Below are positions 52,911-63,408 of a stretch of DNA of 64,000 nucleotides, piece by piece. How positions within the stretch are numbered: the stretch's first letter is position 1; every line of letters begins with the position of its first letter. The notes below the pieces were generated by a model. It searched no databases and was not told where the DNA came from. It saw only the letters and a program-made list of their open reading frames with translations. Source of the stretch: Flavobacteriia bacterium (GTDB taxonomy: Bacteria > Bacteroidota > Bacteroidia > Flavobacteriales > Flavobacteriaceae). The position numbers and the translations under genes are program-made. The stretch spans positions 784,928-848,927 of the forward strand of contig RDYL01000002.1 of the NCBI GenBank assembly GCA_004293165.1, read 5' to 3'.

Positions 52911-53702
52911 ATGATCTACCAAGGCACACTAACCAAAATGCAAACCGAATTAGGGAACCCTATTCAGTATTATTTGGTTTTTGAAAATAGTTTTTTAAAC
53001 CTCAATCAGCTTTTGGGTAAAACATTTGAAATTGAATTTCAAGGCTATCAATGTTTAAATTGTGGTAAAGCAAAGAAAATCTTTCGTCAAGGCTTTTGTT
53101 ACGATTGTTTTATGAGCAGCCCAGCCGTAGGCGATTGGATTATGAAACCCGAATTAAGCACCGCTCATTTAGAGATTGAAGATAGAGATTTAGCGTATGA
53201 AAAACGCGTGCAATTGCAACCTCATGTGGTGTATTTAGCGCTATCGAGTGAAGTAAAAGTAGGCGTGACCCGAAAAACGCAAGTGCCCACAAGATGGATT
53301 GATCAAGGTGCTGTGCAAGCTATTCCAATTGTAGAAGTTCCAAATAGATATTTAGCAGGAATTACAGAAGTGGCGTTAAAAAACCATTTTGCTGATAAAA
53401 CCAATTGGCAAAAAATGCTAAAAAACGAATATATAGAGATGGATTTAATTGCTGAACGAAATAAAGTTTTCGATTGGTTACCTAATGAAGTAAAAGACTA
53501 TTTCCCAACCGAAGAAAAAATAATTCAACTTGATTTTCCAGTTTTACACTATCCAAAAAAAGTCACGAGTTTAAATTTAGATAAAACACCCAATTTTTCA
53601 GGAACCCTAACCGGAATCAAAGGCCAATATTTACTTTTTGAAGATGGCACTGTTTTTAATGTAAGAACCTATGAAGGTTATGTGGTGAAGATGAGTTTAT
53701 AA
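52911..53702 (+). CDS. DUF2797 family protein with a four-cysteine zinc site
   Basis: This 263-residue soluble protein matches DUF2797. A zinc-ribbon-like site C48xxC51...C63xxC66 (QCLNCGKAKKIFRQGFCYDC) is followed by VVYLALSSEVKVGVTRKTQVPTRWIDQGA, a segment resembling a GIY-YIG-type fold (YLALSS, KVGVTR). The C-terminal part is beta-rich. No function is established, though nucleic acid binding is plausible. It is divergent from GH3 and convergent with the AsmA-like gene, with a perfect bidirectional terminator after it. Confidence 0.87.
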   Translation: MIYQGTLTKMQTELGNPIQYYLVFENSFLNLNQLLGKTFEIEFQGYQCLNCGKAKKIFRQGFCYDCFMSSPAVGDWIMKPELSTAHLEIEDRDLAYEKRVQLQPHVVYLALSSEVKVGVTRKTQVPTRWIDQGAVQAIPIVEVPNRYLAGITEVALKNHFADKTNWQKMLKNEYIEMDLIAERNKVFDWLPNEVKDYFPTEEKIIQLDFPVLHYPKKVTSLNLDKTPNFSGTLTGIKGQYLLFEDGTVFNVRTYEGYVVKMSL

Positions 53703-53706
53703 AAAG

Positions 53707-53733
53707 AAACCCTTTCAAATTTTGAAAGGGTTT
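53707..53733. terminator. Bidirectional terminator between DUF2797 and AsmA-like genes
   Basis: AAACCCTTTCAAA (53707-53719) and TTTGAAAGGGTTT (53721-53733) are exact complements around one base, so the loop would open to TTT or more. Short T-rich tails lie on both sides. Confidence 0.85.
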
Positions 53734-53757
53734 GTCTTTTAATTATATCCTCCGTTT

Positions 53758-56364
53758 TTATTCTTTTTTCTTTTTTCCTCCAAACAAGCCTTTTATAGCA
53801 TCGGTTGCTTTGGTTTTAATTTCCTCTTTTGGAGTGGTTTTAGGTTTTGTAGTATCTGTCGCAGTTGAGGTTCCAGATGTATTTGCTTTTGTCCCATTAA
53901 TTAAATTACCTAAGGCACTTGTTCCTTGATTCACTAATTTGTCTTTTTGCATTTTAACTAATTGTGTAGTTAAATTTGTAGTAGATTGTTTTAAATCGGT
54001 GCTAAATTTAGGCTGAGAGAAATTCCCTGTCATTAAACCATTTACTGGAATACTCGTTATTTGTTTTTGGTTGGCTGGTGTTAATTTAGCAATTAAATTG
54101 TTTATATCCTTGCCTAAATATTTAACAGGAACATCAAATTTCAAATCGTAATTCATAGTTTGATCAAAACCATGTGTACCACCTACATTTACAACAATGT
54201 CTTGGTATTTAATGTCGAATGGTTTTACGTTTACTTTTCCATCTTTGAAAGATAAAGCGGCTTTTACATCGTTTAAATTAACTTTACTCATGTCTATGAA
54301 TTTTAAGTTAGAGCTTAAAGCCGTTAACATAGCTGAATTTTTTTCATTTACGGAAGTTGATAATAATTGACCAAATAAATCACCAGAAATGGTTTTTAAA
54401 TTGGGCGTCATATTGTTTTGTAAATCGCCTGAGAGTTTAATGGTCGAATTTAATTTTCCATTAATAACACCAGCAATTGGTGCAATTGATTTCAGCATAT
54501 CTAACTGTGTGAACGATTCGGCAATATTAACTTTATCTAAACCTAAATTCATGTTGAAAGTAGGTGTTTTTCCTTTGGTTGAAACGGTTCCTGTTAAACC
54601 TATATTTCCACCAAAAACACTCATTTTTAAATTGTTTAAGCTTACGGCTTCATCTCTAATTACCATGTTTCCAGAAACATCTTTCAAATTCAAATTGTCA
54701 TAAACAACTGTTTTTGCTTTTGCTGTAATACTACAATCTAAGAATGAAGGGATTTTAACTGCTTCGGTTGTTTTCTTTCCCTCATCAGTTGTAGTAGTGG
54801 TTGGTGCCATGAAATCTGAAACTACTAATTTGGTCGAATTCATGTTGAATTTTCCTTTCAAGATTTGGTTTTTAAACATAAAGCCATAAAAATTGTCCAA
54901 CGTTCCATTTACTTGAATATCAGATGTTCCTGTTTTAGCATCAAACTGATTCAAGCGAATTTGGTTCGGATTAAAGGCAACCGAAGCTTGATTGATTTTG
55001 AATGGTTTCGCCATTTCTGGACCTTCGTAATTGAATCCAGTCAAACTAATTGTTCCAGAATTTTGTATATTTTGATATTGACTTTTTTCTACCGATTGCA
55101 TGTCGAATTTCGTTTTTACATCGGCTTTTAGAATTCCAGTTAATGGTTTGTCTAATTTTACAGGATAAGCTTTGGTAACATTTGCTAAATTAATAGTTCC
55201 TTTTAATTCGGCATCAATAAGTGCATTTTCTGCAATGTTTTTAACCGTCGCTTTGGCATTAAAAACATCTTGGTCAATGGCAAATGATAAATTATGTAAG
55301 TTTACATACGTGTCGTTCATTAAACCTGTTTCGTTGACTATGTGTGTGTCAATTACAATATTTTTAACTGATTTTGTTAAATCTGGATATTGGAAAGAAG
55401 CATTGTTTGAAGCAATCTTTACATCAAAAGTAGGAATGGTTGTTTCGGTTAAATTTCCTTTTACTTTTCCATCTACCGAAAATTGTCCTGTTGTTTTCAC
55501 TTTATTGATATCGCCCGAATATGCCGCTGGAATTAATCCCAAGAAGTTTTTAAAATCAGAAGTTGGTGTTTTGAATGTTAAATCATAGGTTTGACCTACT
55601 TCCACCATTTGAATAAAACCATTAAATTCTAAGGGCAATTGATTAATCAACGCTTTGTTGTCTTTGAATTCATATTTGCTTTTCTCTAAATCAATCCCTA
55701 AAATGGCATCTAAAGAAATGGCTACGTTGTTCATGTAGTTCATTTTGTCCATATCAAAAGATAGTTTTGCAGTAGTTTTAGTTTCTAAATCTAATTTTTG
55801 AGCAGCAAAATTTCCTTTTCCTTCATGATTAATGCTATCTAAAACCATTTTCATTTTAGAACCTTCATCAAGGTAAGTAAATTTTAAGTTTTCTACTTCG
55901 TAATTCTGAATATTCATAGCAAAAGGTTTGCTATCAGAAGGTTTTTTTTCAGTTTCTTCTTTTAAAGCGATGTCAAAATTCCCAATACCATCTTTGTTAA
56001 AAATGATGTTTACGATGCCGTTCACTACGCTAAAACTCTCTAGATTCATAGCTTCTCCTTCGCCTTTAAAAAGCTCTTTGATGCTCATGGTTACGTTGGT
56101 TTCTCCAGCATATAAAAGCGTATCTTTTTCAAAAGGGACCTTTGTTATAATGCTAAGTTTGTCAATGGTAACGTTCGCTTTTGGAAAACTCTTGAATAAA
56201 CTTAAATCTACATCTTCAAACGCAATGTTCGCATTTACATTTTCATTTAGGGTTTTAGCAATCATTTCCTTGATTTTGTCTTTAAACAAAAACGGAGCTG
56301 CAGCTAAGGCAATGACGGTTACCAATAGAAAAATTCCAAGTCCTTTTAAAACTTTCTTTAACAT
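53758..56364 (-). CDS. AsmA-like envelope protein
   Basis: This 868-residue protein has one N-terminal membrane helix (about residues 7-26) followed by long repetitive beta structure ending in an AsmA C-terminal-like region (about 560-790, with GVINGKLNSTIKLSGDLQNNM). AsmA/TamB/YhdP-type proteins form hydrophobic grooves bridging the periplasm and are implicated in phospholipid transport to the outer membrane. The tail is Thr/Lys-rich and ends in GLFGGKKKKE. It lies in the same direction as sppA, with a terminator between them. Confidence 0.9.
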   Translation of the reverse strand: MLKKVLKGLGIFLLVTVIALAAAPFLFKDKIKEMIAKTLNENVNANIAFEDVDLSLFKSFPKANVTIDKLSIITKVPFEKDTLLYAGETNVTMSIKELFKGEGEAMNLESFSVVNGIVNIIFNKDGIGNFDIALKEETEKKPSDSKPFAMNIQNYEVENLKFTYLDEGSKMKMVLDSINHEGKGNFAAQKLDLETKTTAKLSFDMDKMNYMNNVAISLDAILGIDLEKSKYEFKDNKALINQLPLEFNGFIQMVEVGQTYDLTFKTPTSDFKNFLGLIPAAYSGDINKVKTTGQFSVDGKVKGNLTETTIPTFDVKIASNNASFQYPDLTKSVKNIVIDTHIVNETGLMNDTYVNLHNLSFAIDQDVFNAKATVKNIAENALIDAELKGTINLANVTKAYPVKLDKPLTGILKADVKTKFDMQSVEKSQYQNIQNSGTISLTGFNYEGPEMAKPFKINQASVAFNPNQIRLNQFDAKTGTSDIQVNGTLDNFYGFMFKNQILKGKFNMNSTKLVVSDFMAPTTTTTDEGKKTTEAVKIPSFLDCSITAKAKTVVYDNLNLKDVSGNMVIRDEAVSLNNLKMSVFGGNIGLTGTVSTKGKTPTFNMNLGLDKVNIAESFTQLDMLKSIAPIAGVINGKLNSTIKLSGDLQNNMTPNLKTISGDLFGQLLSTSVNEKNSAMLTALSSNLKFIDMSKVNLNDVKAALSFKDGKVNVKPFDIKYQDIVVNVGGTHGFDQTMNYDLKFDVPVKYLGKDINNLIAKLTPANQKQITSIPVNGLMTGNFSQPKFSTDLKQSTTNLTTQLVKMQKDKLVNQGTSALGNLINGTKANTSGTSTATDTTKPKTTPKEEIKTKATDAIKGLFGGKKKKE

Positions 56365-56454
56365 AATTGTATTTTTTGAAGTGATTTATTTTAGGGAGAC
56401 AAAAGTAGTGCCAATTGTAAATTTACGCATTAATTTTGAGTAAAAATTATAAAA

Positions 56455-56485
56455 AAATCCCAAAAACAAATTGTCTTTGGGATTT
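56455..56485 (-). terminator. Rho-independent terminator after sppA
   Basis: AAATCCCAAA and TTTGGGATTT (56455-56464 and 56476-56485) pair perfectly, with a T-run on the minus-strand side. Confidence 0.85.
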
Positions 56486-56504
56486 AGTGTTTTATAGAAA
56501 TGAA

Positions 56505-58271
56505 TTAATGAATCTCAATTTCATAAGGCATCATTGCTTGAATACCTTTTCTGCTTTTCACTCGTTTGATTTGTTCTAACATTTGGAATCCTTCTTCTCC
56601 TAATTGTTCTTTTAACAATTGTTCTTTGGTTTTAAACATTGCCATTCCAGTGAAATTAGCTAACAAATCATCAAAGCTTTTTTCGTATTCTGGATAGTTT
56701 TCAGTTCTGTACGAAGACGTTTTTCCTAATTTAGCGGCATATTTAATCGCTGCATCTAAACCACCTATTTCGTCTACCAATCCAAGTTTGTGAGCGTCAA
56801 CTCCGGTCCAAACTCTCCCTTGACCAATAGCATCTACTTGCGCAGTTGTCATTTTTCGTCCATCGGCTACACGTTTTAAGAAAGTAGCATATATTCTTTC
56901 GATACTTTCTAAAACATAACCTTTAAAATTTTCGTCTATAGGTTCAAAAACACTGTATCCACTTGCATTATCATGTGTTTTTACTTGCTCAGCATTGATT
57001 CCAATATTTTTACCTAATTGGTTCATGTTGGGTAACATCCCAAAAACGCCAATTGATCCAGTAATTGTGTTAGGTTCTGCAAAAATTCGATCCGCATTAG
57101 CAGCAATATAATAACCACCAGAAGCCGCATAATTTCCCATTGACACCACCACTGGTTTTACTTTTTTAGTAATTTCGATTTCTCTCCAAATCAATTCAGA
57201 AGTTAATGCATTTCCACCTGGACTATCTACTCTCAATACAATTGCTTTTACATCATCATCCTCACGAGCTTCTTTCAATGAACGATTGATTGAACCTTCT
57301 CCAATTATATTTATATCACCTTCACCACTAGCTATTTCACCTTGAGCATAAATTACAGCAATAATGTCGTTTTTTGAATAATCTTCGACAGTTGATGCTG
57401 CCTTTTTTGCATAATCTGTGATGCTTACAAAGTCGTATTTTTCTTTTTTATCTAACTTTAATTTTGCTCTAATGGCATCATGATATTCATCTTCATAAGC
57501 TACTTTATCAACTAATTTATTAGCCAATGCTAATTCAGGTGTTCTTGCTCCTAATGAATTGGCAATAGCATTTAATTGAACCACAGTTAATTTTCTGCTC
57601 TTTGCAATATCAGAAACAATAGTACTCCAAACAGAATTCAATAAAACAGTCATTTGTTCACGATTTTCAGGACTCATTTCTTGTGTTAAGAATGGTTCAA
57701 CCGCGCTTTTGTATTTTCCATGACGAATTACTTCCATTTTTACACCTGTTTTCTCTTGCAAGTCTTTCATGTATAAAATTTCAGCAGATAAACCTTTAAA
57801 GTCGACTTCCCCCATAGGGTTCAAATAAACTTGATCGGCAACCGAATTCAAATAATATTCGCCTTGTGTGAAAAAATTTGCATACGCATAAACGAATTTC
57901 CCTGACTTTTTAAATTCTTCTAGTTTGTCACGAACAGCTTTACTTTGGGCTAAGCCAAGTTGTGATTGGTTATTTAAGATAGAAATACCTTTAATTTTGT
58001 CATCGGTTTTAGCAGCTTCAATTGCATTTAAAATATCGGTAACTCCATCATGTTCTGCTTCAAAATAACCAAAGTCTTTGTAATTTGTTTTTCCAGCATA
58101 ATCTAAAGTTACTTTGGATAAGTCTAATTCAATTACTGAATTCTTTTTTACACTAACCGTGTCTTCATCGCCACCCGCAATGGCACCAATGATTATAATT
58201 CCGAAGAAAAAAATCATACAAAAAATAAATATACCTACAATTGTAGCTAATACATTTCCTAAAAATTTCAT
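56505..58271 (-). CDS. sppA: Signal peptide peptidase SppA, 67K type
   Basis: SppA degrades cleaved signal peptides at the inner membrane. The 588-residue length is that of the long, tandem form. An N-terminal membrane helix (about residues 10-33) precedes two ClpP-like domains. The Ser-Lys dyad is visible: Lys188 in RHGKYKSAVEPF in the N-terminal domain, and Ser384 in SMGNYAASGGYYIAA in the C-terminal domain. VLRVDSPGGNALTSEL is also typical. The gene is divergent from the folK fusion, with 115 bases between starts. Confidence 0.96.
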   Translation of the reverse strand: MKFLGNVLATIVGIFIFCMIFFFGIIIIGAIAGGDEDTVSVKKNSVIELDLSKVTLDYAGKTNYKDFGYFEAEHDGVTDILNAIEAAKTDDKIKGISILNNQSQLGLAQSKAVRDKLEEFKKSGKFVYAYANFFTQGEYYLNSVADQVYLNPMGEVDFKGLSAEILYMKDLQEKTGVKMEVIRHGKYKSAVEPFLTQEMSPENREQMTVLLNSVWSTIVSDIAKSRKLTVVQLNAIANSLGARTPELALANKLVDKVAYEDEYHDAIRAKLKLDKKEKYDFVSITDYAKKAASTVEDYSKNDIIAVIYAQGEIASGEGDINIIGEGSINRSLKEAREDDDVKAIVLRVDSPGGNALTSELIWREIEITKKVKPVVVSMGNYAASGGYYIAANADRIFAEPNTITGSIGVFGMLPNMNQLGKNIGINAEQVKTHDNASGYSVFEPIDENFKGYVLESIERIYATFLKRVADGRKMTTAQVDAIGQGRVWTGVDAHKLGLVDEIGGLDAAIKYAAKLGKTSSYRTENYPEYEKSFDDLLANFTGMAMFKTKEQLLKEQLGEEGFQMLEQIKRVKSRKGIQAMMPYEIEIH

Positions 58272-58386
58272 TTCAATTTATTTATTATTTACCTAATTAG
58301 TAGTTAAAAATATAAAATTGTTACATGTTCATAAAAAAACAAGAAAGGTAAATTATAAGTCTAAAAATGTTCGTTATTTTGCCAAT

Positions 58387-59529
58387 ATGAGTCAGCATCA
58401 AGTAATTTTATCTTTAGGAAGCAATCAAGGCAATCGGTTAGCAACGATTCAGTCTTGTATTGACTTGATTCATAGGGAAGTAGCAACAGTTGTAAAGGTT
58501 TCTAAAATTTATGAAACACCTGCTTGGGGTTTTGAAAGTGAACCTTTTTACAATGCTGCCATTCTAATTCATACGTCAAAATCAGCTCAAAAAATTTTGA
58601 AGCAGGTTTTAAAAGTGGAGACGAAGTTAGGTAGAGTTCGTTCCAAAGAATTTGGTTATCAAGCTCGAATGATTGATGTAGATATCATCGCTTTTGATGA
58701 AGAAATTATTTCTACAGAAACCTTGCAAGTTCCACATCCGTTACTTCAAAATAGAAAATTTGTTTTGCAACCCATGTTGGATTTAGGTTTGAATTGGGAA
58801 CATCCAACGTTAAAAAAAACTATTGCTCAATTATTGCTTCAAACTGAAGATAATAGTGAAATTAAAGCTGTTCATTCCATAGTTTCGCCCATTGAAAAAT
58901 TAGCATTACAACAATTCAATTACATAGCTATTGAAGGTAATATTGGAGCAGGAAAAACGACTTTGTCAACTAAATTAGCTGAAGATTGTAATGCCAAATT
59001 AGTATTAGAACGTTTTGCTGATAATCCGTTTTTGCCAAAATTTTACAAAGACCAAAGTCGCTATGCGTTTCCTTTAGAAATGTCGTTTTTAGCCGATAGA
59101 TACCAACAATTATCAGATGATTTAGCGCAATTTGATTTGTTTAAAGATTTTGTGGTTGCCGATTATCATATTTTTAAATCCTTGATTTTTGCAAAAGTTA
59201 CTCTTCAAGAAGATGAATTTCGTTTGTACAAAACTATGTTTGACATCATCCACAAAGAAATGCCAAAACCTGATTTGTATGTGTATTTGTATCAAAATAC
59301 GGATCGCCTTTTGGAAAACATCAAAAAGCGTGGCAGAAGTTACGAACAAGAAATTCCAGCCGATTATTTAGAAAAAATCAATCAAGGTTATCTAGATTAC
59401 ATCAAAACGCAAACCGATTTGAATGTTTTGATTATCGATGTTTCGGATTTGGATTTTGTCAAAAAACAAGAGGATTATGTGTTTTTGTTTAATGAAATTA
59501 ATAGAAAAATAGCATTAGCACGCGGATAA
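58387..59529 (+). CDS. folK: Fusion of HPPK (FolK) and deoxynucleoside kinase
   Basis: The start is ATG 58387 (380 residues); the frame is open earlier but a promoter-like TATTTTG lies there. Residues 1-160 or so are 6-hydroxymethyl-7,8-dihydropterin pyrophosphokinase, with LSLGSNQGNRLATI, YETPAWGFESEPFYNA and LGRVRSKEFGYQARMIDVDI. Residues 175-380 are a deoxynucleoside kinase with P-loop GNIGAGKTT (184-192), ERFADNPFL and the lid KKRGRSYEQ. Folate synthesis and nucleoside salvage are thus joined; folate supplies one-carbon units for dTMP. The fusion is familiar from Flavobacteriaceae. Confidence 0.94.
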   Translation: MSQHQVILSLGSNQGNRLATIQSCIDLIHREVATVVKVSKIYETPAWGFESEPFYNAAILIHTSKSAQKILKQVLKVETKLGRVRSKEFGYQARMIDVDIIAFDEEIISTETLQVPHPLLQNRKFVLQPMLDLGLNWEHPTLKKTIAQLLLQTEDNSEIKAVHSIVSPIEKLALQQFNYIAIEGNIGAGKTTLSTKLAEDCNAKLVLERFADNPFLPKFYKDQSRYAFPLEMSFLADRYQQLSDDLAQFDLFKDFVVADYHIFKSLIFAKVTLQEDEFRLYKTMFDIIHKEMPKPDLYVYLYQNTDRLLENIKKRGRSYEQEIPADYLEKINQGYLDYIKTQTDLNVLIIDVSDLDFVKKQEDYVFLFNEINRKIALARG

Positions 59530-59640
59530 AACTGATGCTTCACAACGCTGATTTTTACGGATTTTTTATGTTTATTTTGTAAAGTGTAACGTCTAAGAAT
59601 CAACACAAAGTAATTCTATTGTGACTATATGTTTAAAGAA

Positions 59641-60168
59641 TTATTTCAACTTCTGAAACAAATCCCAAATTACAATTCCAGCACTAACCGAAATATTCAA
59701 CGAATGTTTGCTTCCCAATTGCGGGATTTCAATCACACCATCGCTTAAATTAATAGCCTCTTGCGAAACACCTTTTACTTCGTTTCCAAAAATTAAGGCA
59801 TATTTTGTATTGGTTTCTGGTTGAAAATTATCCAACATAATGGCATTTTCAGTTTGTTCCACAGAATACACTTTTACATTTTCTTGTTTCAATTGATGCA
59901 CCACTTCTAAAACGTCTTTAGCATATTTCCAATTCACAGTTTCCGTAGCGCCAAGAGCCGTTTTATGAATTTCTTTATTAGGCGGAGTAGCCGTAATACC
60001 ACATAAGTAAATCTTTTCAATCAAAAAAGCATCCGAAGTTCTAAAAACCGAACCAATATTGTGCAAACTTCTAATATCGTCTAAGATGACAATAATTGGT
60101 GTTTTTTGAGCATCTTTAAACTCGTTGATGTTTTTACGTTCTAATTCTGCGTTGGCTAATTTTCTCAT
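59641..60168 (-). CDS. TrmH/SpoU family RNA 2'-O-methyltransferase
   Basis: From ATG 60168 the protein is 175 residues; an in-frame extension to 60195 is possible but adds only non-conserved residues. The SPOUT knot motifs are clear: ILDDIRSLHNIGSVFRTSDAF (motif 1, with the catalytic Arg), YALIFGNEVKGVSQ (motif 2) and IEIPQLGSKHSLNISVSAGI (motif 3). These enzymes methylate ribose in tRNA or rRNA. The exact target cannot be read; the short length fits TrmL/TrmH-like tRNA enzymes better than rRNA ones with an extra N-domain. Confidence 0.9.
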   Translation of the reverse strand: MRKLANAELERKNINEFKDAQKTPIIVILDDIRSLHNIGSVFRTSDAFLIEKIYLCGITATPPNKEIHKTALGATETVNWKYAKDVLEVVHQLKQENVKVYSVEQTENAIMLDNFQPETNTKYALIFGNEVKGVSQEAINLSDGVIEIPQLGSKHSLNISVSAGIVIWDLFQKLK

Positions 60169-60351
60169 GTGACAAAAATAGACATAATGTGGCAATTAGA
60201 CAATTAGTCGATGTGTCAATTTTATATATAATAAGTCATATAAGTTCATTAAAGTCTTTGCAAACTTTGCGAAAAACTTAGCTTCTTTGCGTTAAAAATT
60301 TTAGATTTTAGTCTTGCTACTTAATTCTTTTATCTTAATACTTTATTTTCT

Positions 60352-60359
60352 TACCTTCG
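60352..60359 (+). promoter_or_regulatory. Possible -7 box of mutS
   Basis: TACCTTCG differs from TAnnTTTG by one base and lies 24 bases before the GTG start of mutS. Confidence 0.45.
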
Positions 60360-60383
60360 CAATCATACTTAAAATTTGAAATT

Positions 60384-63005
60384 GTGGCGAAAAAATCTGC
60401 AGCAACTCCTGATAAAGCACCCAAGGAAACGCCTTTAATGAAACAATACAACGAGATAAAAAACAAATATCCTGATGCTTGTTTGTTGTTTCGTGTGGGC
60501 GATTTTTATGAAACTTTTGGAGAAGATGCAGTGAGAGCAGCCGGAATTTTAGGCATAACCTTAACCAAACGTGGCGCAGGTTCTGAAACCGAAACGGCTT
60601 TAGCAGGATTTCCGCATCATTCTATAAATACGTATTTACCCAAATTAGTTAAAGCCGGACTTCGAGTAGCAATTTGCGATCAATTAGAAGATCCAAAAAT
60701 GACTAAAACCATCGTAAAACGGGGTGTTACGGAGTTAGTTACACCCGGAGTTTCAATGAATGATGAGGTGTTACAATCGAAGTCGAATAACTTTTTAGCA
60801 GCAGTTCATTTTGGGAAAAAATTGCTTGGTGTGGCATTTTTAGATGTCTCAACAGGTGAATTTTTAGTTTCTCAAGGTAATGAAGAATACATCGATAAAT
60901 TATTGCAAAACTTTCGTCCAAGTGAAATTTTAATTCCGAAACAGTTTAAAAATCAGTTTAATTCGGTTTTTGGTGACGATTTTCATACGTTCTTTTTGGA
61001 AGATTGGGTCTATAAAGAAGATTATGCCTTAGAAAGTTTGACGAAACATTTTCAAACCAATTCATTAAAAGGCTTTGGTGTAGAAGAATTAACCGAAGGT
61101 TTGATTGCCTCAGGTGCGATTTTGTATTATTTGTCGGAAACGCAACATAATAAGATTCAACACATTACCAATATTCAACGTATTGCCGAAGATGCTTACG
61201 TGTGGATGGATAAATTTACCATTCGAAATTTAGAGTTATATCACAGTTATAATCCCAATGCCGTTACGCTTTTAGATGTGATCGATAAAACGCTTTCGCC
61301 AATGGGTGCAAGGCTTTTGAAACGTTGGTTGGCGCTTCCGTTGAAAGATATTTCAAAAATCAGAAGTCGCCATGAAGTGATTGCCTATTTGAAAACCAAT
61401 CCTGAAGTTTTACAGCAAATTCAGTATCAAATCAAACAAATTTCCGATTTAGAACGTTTGATTTCAAAGGTTGCTACAGGCAAAATTTCGCCAAGAGAAG
61501 TCAATTTCTTGAAAGATTCGTTAGATGCTGTTATTCCAATTAAAACTTTGGCTTTAGGAAGTGATAATGAAGCTTTACGAGTAATTGGCGATAGTATACA
61601 CGCTTGCGAATTGTTACGAGAGAAAATCAAAACCACTATTCAAGAAGATGCTCCAGTAAGTGTAAATAAAGGAAACGCAATTGCTGTTGGAGTTCATTCT
61701 GAATTAGATGAATTACGTACGATTTCATCCACTGGAAAAGGCTATTTAGAAGAATTAGAACAACGAGAAAGTGCTGCTTCAGGAATCCCTTCTTTGAAAG
61801 TATCTTTCAATAATGTTTTTGGTTATTATATCGAAGTTAGAAATACACATAAAGATAAAGTTCCAGCCGAATGGATTCGTAAGCAAACCCTAGTGAATGC
61901 AGAGCGCTACATTACGGAAGAACTAAAAGAATACGAATCGAAGATTTTAGGTGCCGAAGAAAAAATCCATCAATTAGAAACACAATTGTTTGAGCAATTG
62001 GTGAATTGGATTGCAACGTATATCAAACACGTTCAGTTGAATGCCAATTTAATTGCGCAATTAGATTGTTTGACTTCTTTCACGCAATTAGCAATTGATA
62101 ATAAATACGTTTGTCCTGATTTAGATGAAAGTTTCGATTTGGAAATTAAAGAAGGACGCCATCCAGTAATTGAAAAGCAATTGCCAGTTGGCGTACCATA
62201 TATTTCTAATGATGTCTATTTAGACAGAGAAACCCAACAAATTATTATGATTACGGGTCCAAATATGTCTGGTAAATCGGCTATTTTACGTCAAACGGCT
62301 TTGATTGTGTTGATGACACAAATGGGAAGTTTTGTTCCAGCAGAAAGCGTGCGAATGGGTGTTGTGGATAAAATTTTCACCAGAGTAGGAGCAAGTGATA
62401 ATATTTCGATGGGTGAATCTACTTTTATGGTGGAAATGAATGAAACTGCTTCGATTTTGAATAATATTTCAGAAAGAAGTTTGGTGTTGTTAGATGAAAT
62501 TGGAAGAGGAACTTCAACTTATGACGGAATTTCGATTGCTTGGGCGATTTCAGAATATTTGCACGAACATCCAAATAAACCGAAAACACTTTTTGCTACG
62601 CATTATCATGAATTAAATGAAATGGAAGTTACGTTTGACAGAATTCAGAATTTCAATGTTTCTGTGAAGGAATTAAAAGATACTGTTTTATTCATTCGTA
62701 AATTAGTGAAAGGCGGAAGTGCACATAGTTTTGGTATTCACGTAGCAAAAATGGCAGGAATGCCTCAGATTGTGATTCAAAAAGCGCAAAAACTATTGAA
62801 GCAATTAGAAAAAAGACATTCCAGCGAAGAATTATCTGGAATTAAATCTGCTAGTGATGAGTTGCAATTGAGTTTCTTTAATTTAGATGATCCACTTTTA
62901 GAAGAAATTAAAGAGGAAATTGTGAATATCGACATCAATACGTTGACTCCAGTGGAAGCTTTGATGAAGTTGAACGAAATAAAACGAATGTTAGTGAAAA
63001 AATAA
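60384..63005 (+). CDS. mutS: DNA mismatch repair protein MutS
   Basis: MutS recognises mismatches and recruits MutL. The 873-residue protein starts at GTG 60384. The mismatch-reading Phe-x-Glu is F41-Y-E43 in [13 protein letters not shown]. The ATPase part has Walker [10 protein letters not shown] (near residue 627), Walker [17 protein letters not shown] and the signature [24 protein letters not shown]. The C-terminal helices (about 800-873) would mediate dimer contacts. All domains are present and uninterrupted. It stands alone, without mutL. Confidence 0.98.
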   Translation: MAKKSAATPDKAPKETPLMKQYNEIKNKYPDACLLFRVGDFYETFGEDAVRAAGILGITLTKRGAGSETETALAGFPHHSINTYLPKLVKAGLRVAICDQLEDPKMTKTIVKRGVTELVTPGVSMNDEVLQSKSNNFLAAVHFGKKLLGVAFLDVSTGEFLVSQGNEEYIDKLLQNFRPSEILIPKQFKNQFNSVFGDDFHTFFLEDWVYKEDYALESLTKHFQTNSLKGFGVEELTEGLIASGAILYYLSETQHNKIQHITNIQRIAEDAYVWMDKFTIRNLELYHSYNPNAVTLLDVIDKTLSPMGARLLKRWLALPLKDISKIRSRHEVIAYLKTNPEVLQQIQYQIKQISDLERLISKVATGKISPREVNFLKDSLDAVIPIKTLALGSDNEALRVIGDSIHACELLREKIKTTIQEDAPVSVNKGNAIAVGVHSELDELRTISSTGKGYLEELEQRESAASGIPSLKVSFNNVFGYYIEVRNTHKDKVPAEWIRKQTLVNAERYITEELKEYESKILGAEEKIHQLETQLFEQLVNWIATYIKHVQLNANLIAQLDCLTSFTQLAIDNKYVCPDLDESFDLEIKEGRHPVIEKQLPVGVPYISNDVYLDRETQQIIMITGPNMSGKSAILRQTALIVLMTQMGSFVPAESVRMGVVDKIFTRVGASDNISMGESTFMVEMNETASILNNISERSLVLLDEIGRGTSTYDGISIAWAISEYLHEHPNKPKTLFATHYHELNEMEVTFDRIQNFNVSVKELKDTVLFIRKLVKGGSAHSFGIHVAKMAGMPQIVIQKAQKLLKQLEKRHSSEELSGIKSASDELQLSFFNLDDPLLEEIKEEIVNIDINTLTPVEALMKLNEIKRMLVKK

Positions 63006-63081
63006 TTTCAAAATAAATTATTCGTTATCAAAAGGTTAAATAAAAGTTCTGAAAAAGTTTTAATTTTTATTTAAAAAGTGC

Positions 63082-63111
63082 TTGCAAGAATAAAAATATG
63101 TTCTATATTTG
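63082..63111 (+). promoter_or_regulatory. tRNA operon promoter
   Basis: TTG (63082-63084), a 19-base spacer and TATATTTG (63104-63111) match the Bacteroidota promoter at both boxes. This is the best promoter in the window and lies 57 bases before tRNA-Gly. Confidence 0.8.
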
Positions 63112-63167
63112 CACTCGCAATACGGAACAAGTATGGCGATGTTCTTTAAAAGATAACGAAACGAAAC

Positions 63168-63240
63168 GCGAAAATAGCTCAGTTGGTAGAGCGCGACCTT
63201 GCCAAGGTCGAGGTCGCGGGTTCGAACCCCGTTTTTCGCT
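63168..63240 (+). tRNA. tRNA-Gly (GCC)
   Basis: A complete 73-base cloverleaf is visible: acceptor GCGAAAA with TTTTCGC, D-arm GCTC...GAGC, anticodon stem GACCTT/AAGGTC with anticodon GCC at 63201-63203, T-arm around GGTTCGAAC, discriminator T. CCA is not encoded. It is the first gene of a two-tRNA transcript. Confidence 0.97.
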
Positions 63241-63258
63241 CTACTACCAAAAATATTT

Positions 63259-63344
63259 GCTTGAGTGGTGGAATTGGTAGACACGCTGGACTTAAAATCC
63301 AGTGGGTAGTAATGCCCGTGCGGGTTCAAGTCCCGCCTTGAGTA
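63259..63344 (+). tRNA. tRNA-Leu (TAA)
   Basis: An 86-base class II tRNA with a long variable arm. The acceptor GCTTGAG pairs with CTTGAGT through G-U pairs, the anticodon loop CTTAAAA has anticodon TAA at 63293-63295, the variable arm is TGGGTAGTAATGCCCG, the T-arm holds GGTTCAAGTCC and the discriminator is A. CCA is not encoded. It lies 18 bases after tRNA-Gly. Confidence 0.97.
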
Positions 63345-63345
63345 C

Positions 63346-63378
63346 AAAAAGCTCCAAACTATGTTTGGAGCTTTTTTT
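63346..63378 (+). terminator. Terminator of the tRNA operon
   Basis: GCTCCAAAC (63351-63359) and GTTTGGAGC (63363-63371) pair perfectly around TAT, followed by seven T. A-rich bases upstream allow function for the convergent HTH gene too. Confidence 0.92.
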
Positions 63379-63408
63379 GTTAAAACTATTTCTGTTATTA
63401 ATATATTT

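Noticed and set aside
55172..55588. 138-codon open frame on the plus strand
   Set aside because: Antisense to the same AsmA-like gene; no signal peptide, motif or start region that stands out.
55928..56443. 171-codon open frame on the plus strand
   Set aside because: It is antisense to the AsmA-like gene, has biased Ser/Leu/Phe composition expected from the reverse frame, and no promoter or family features.
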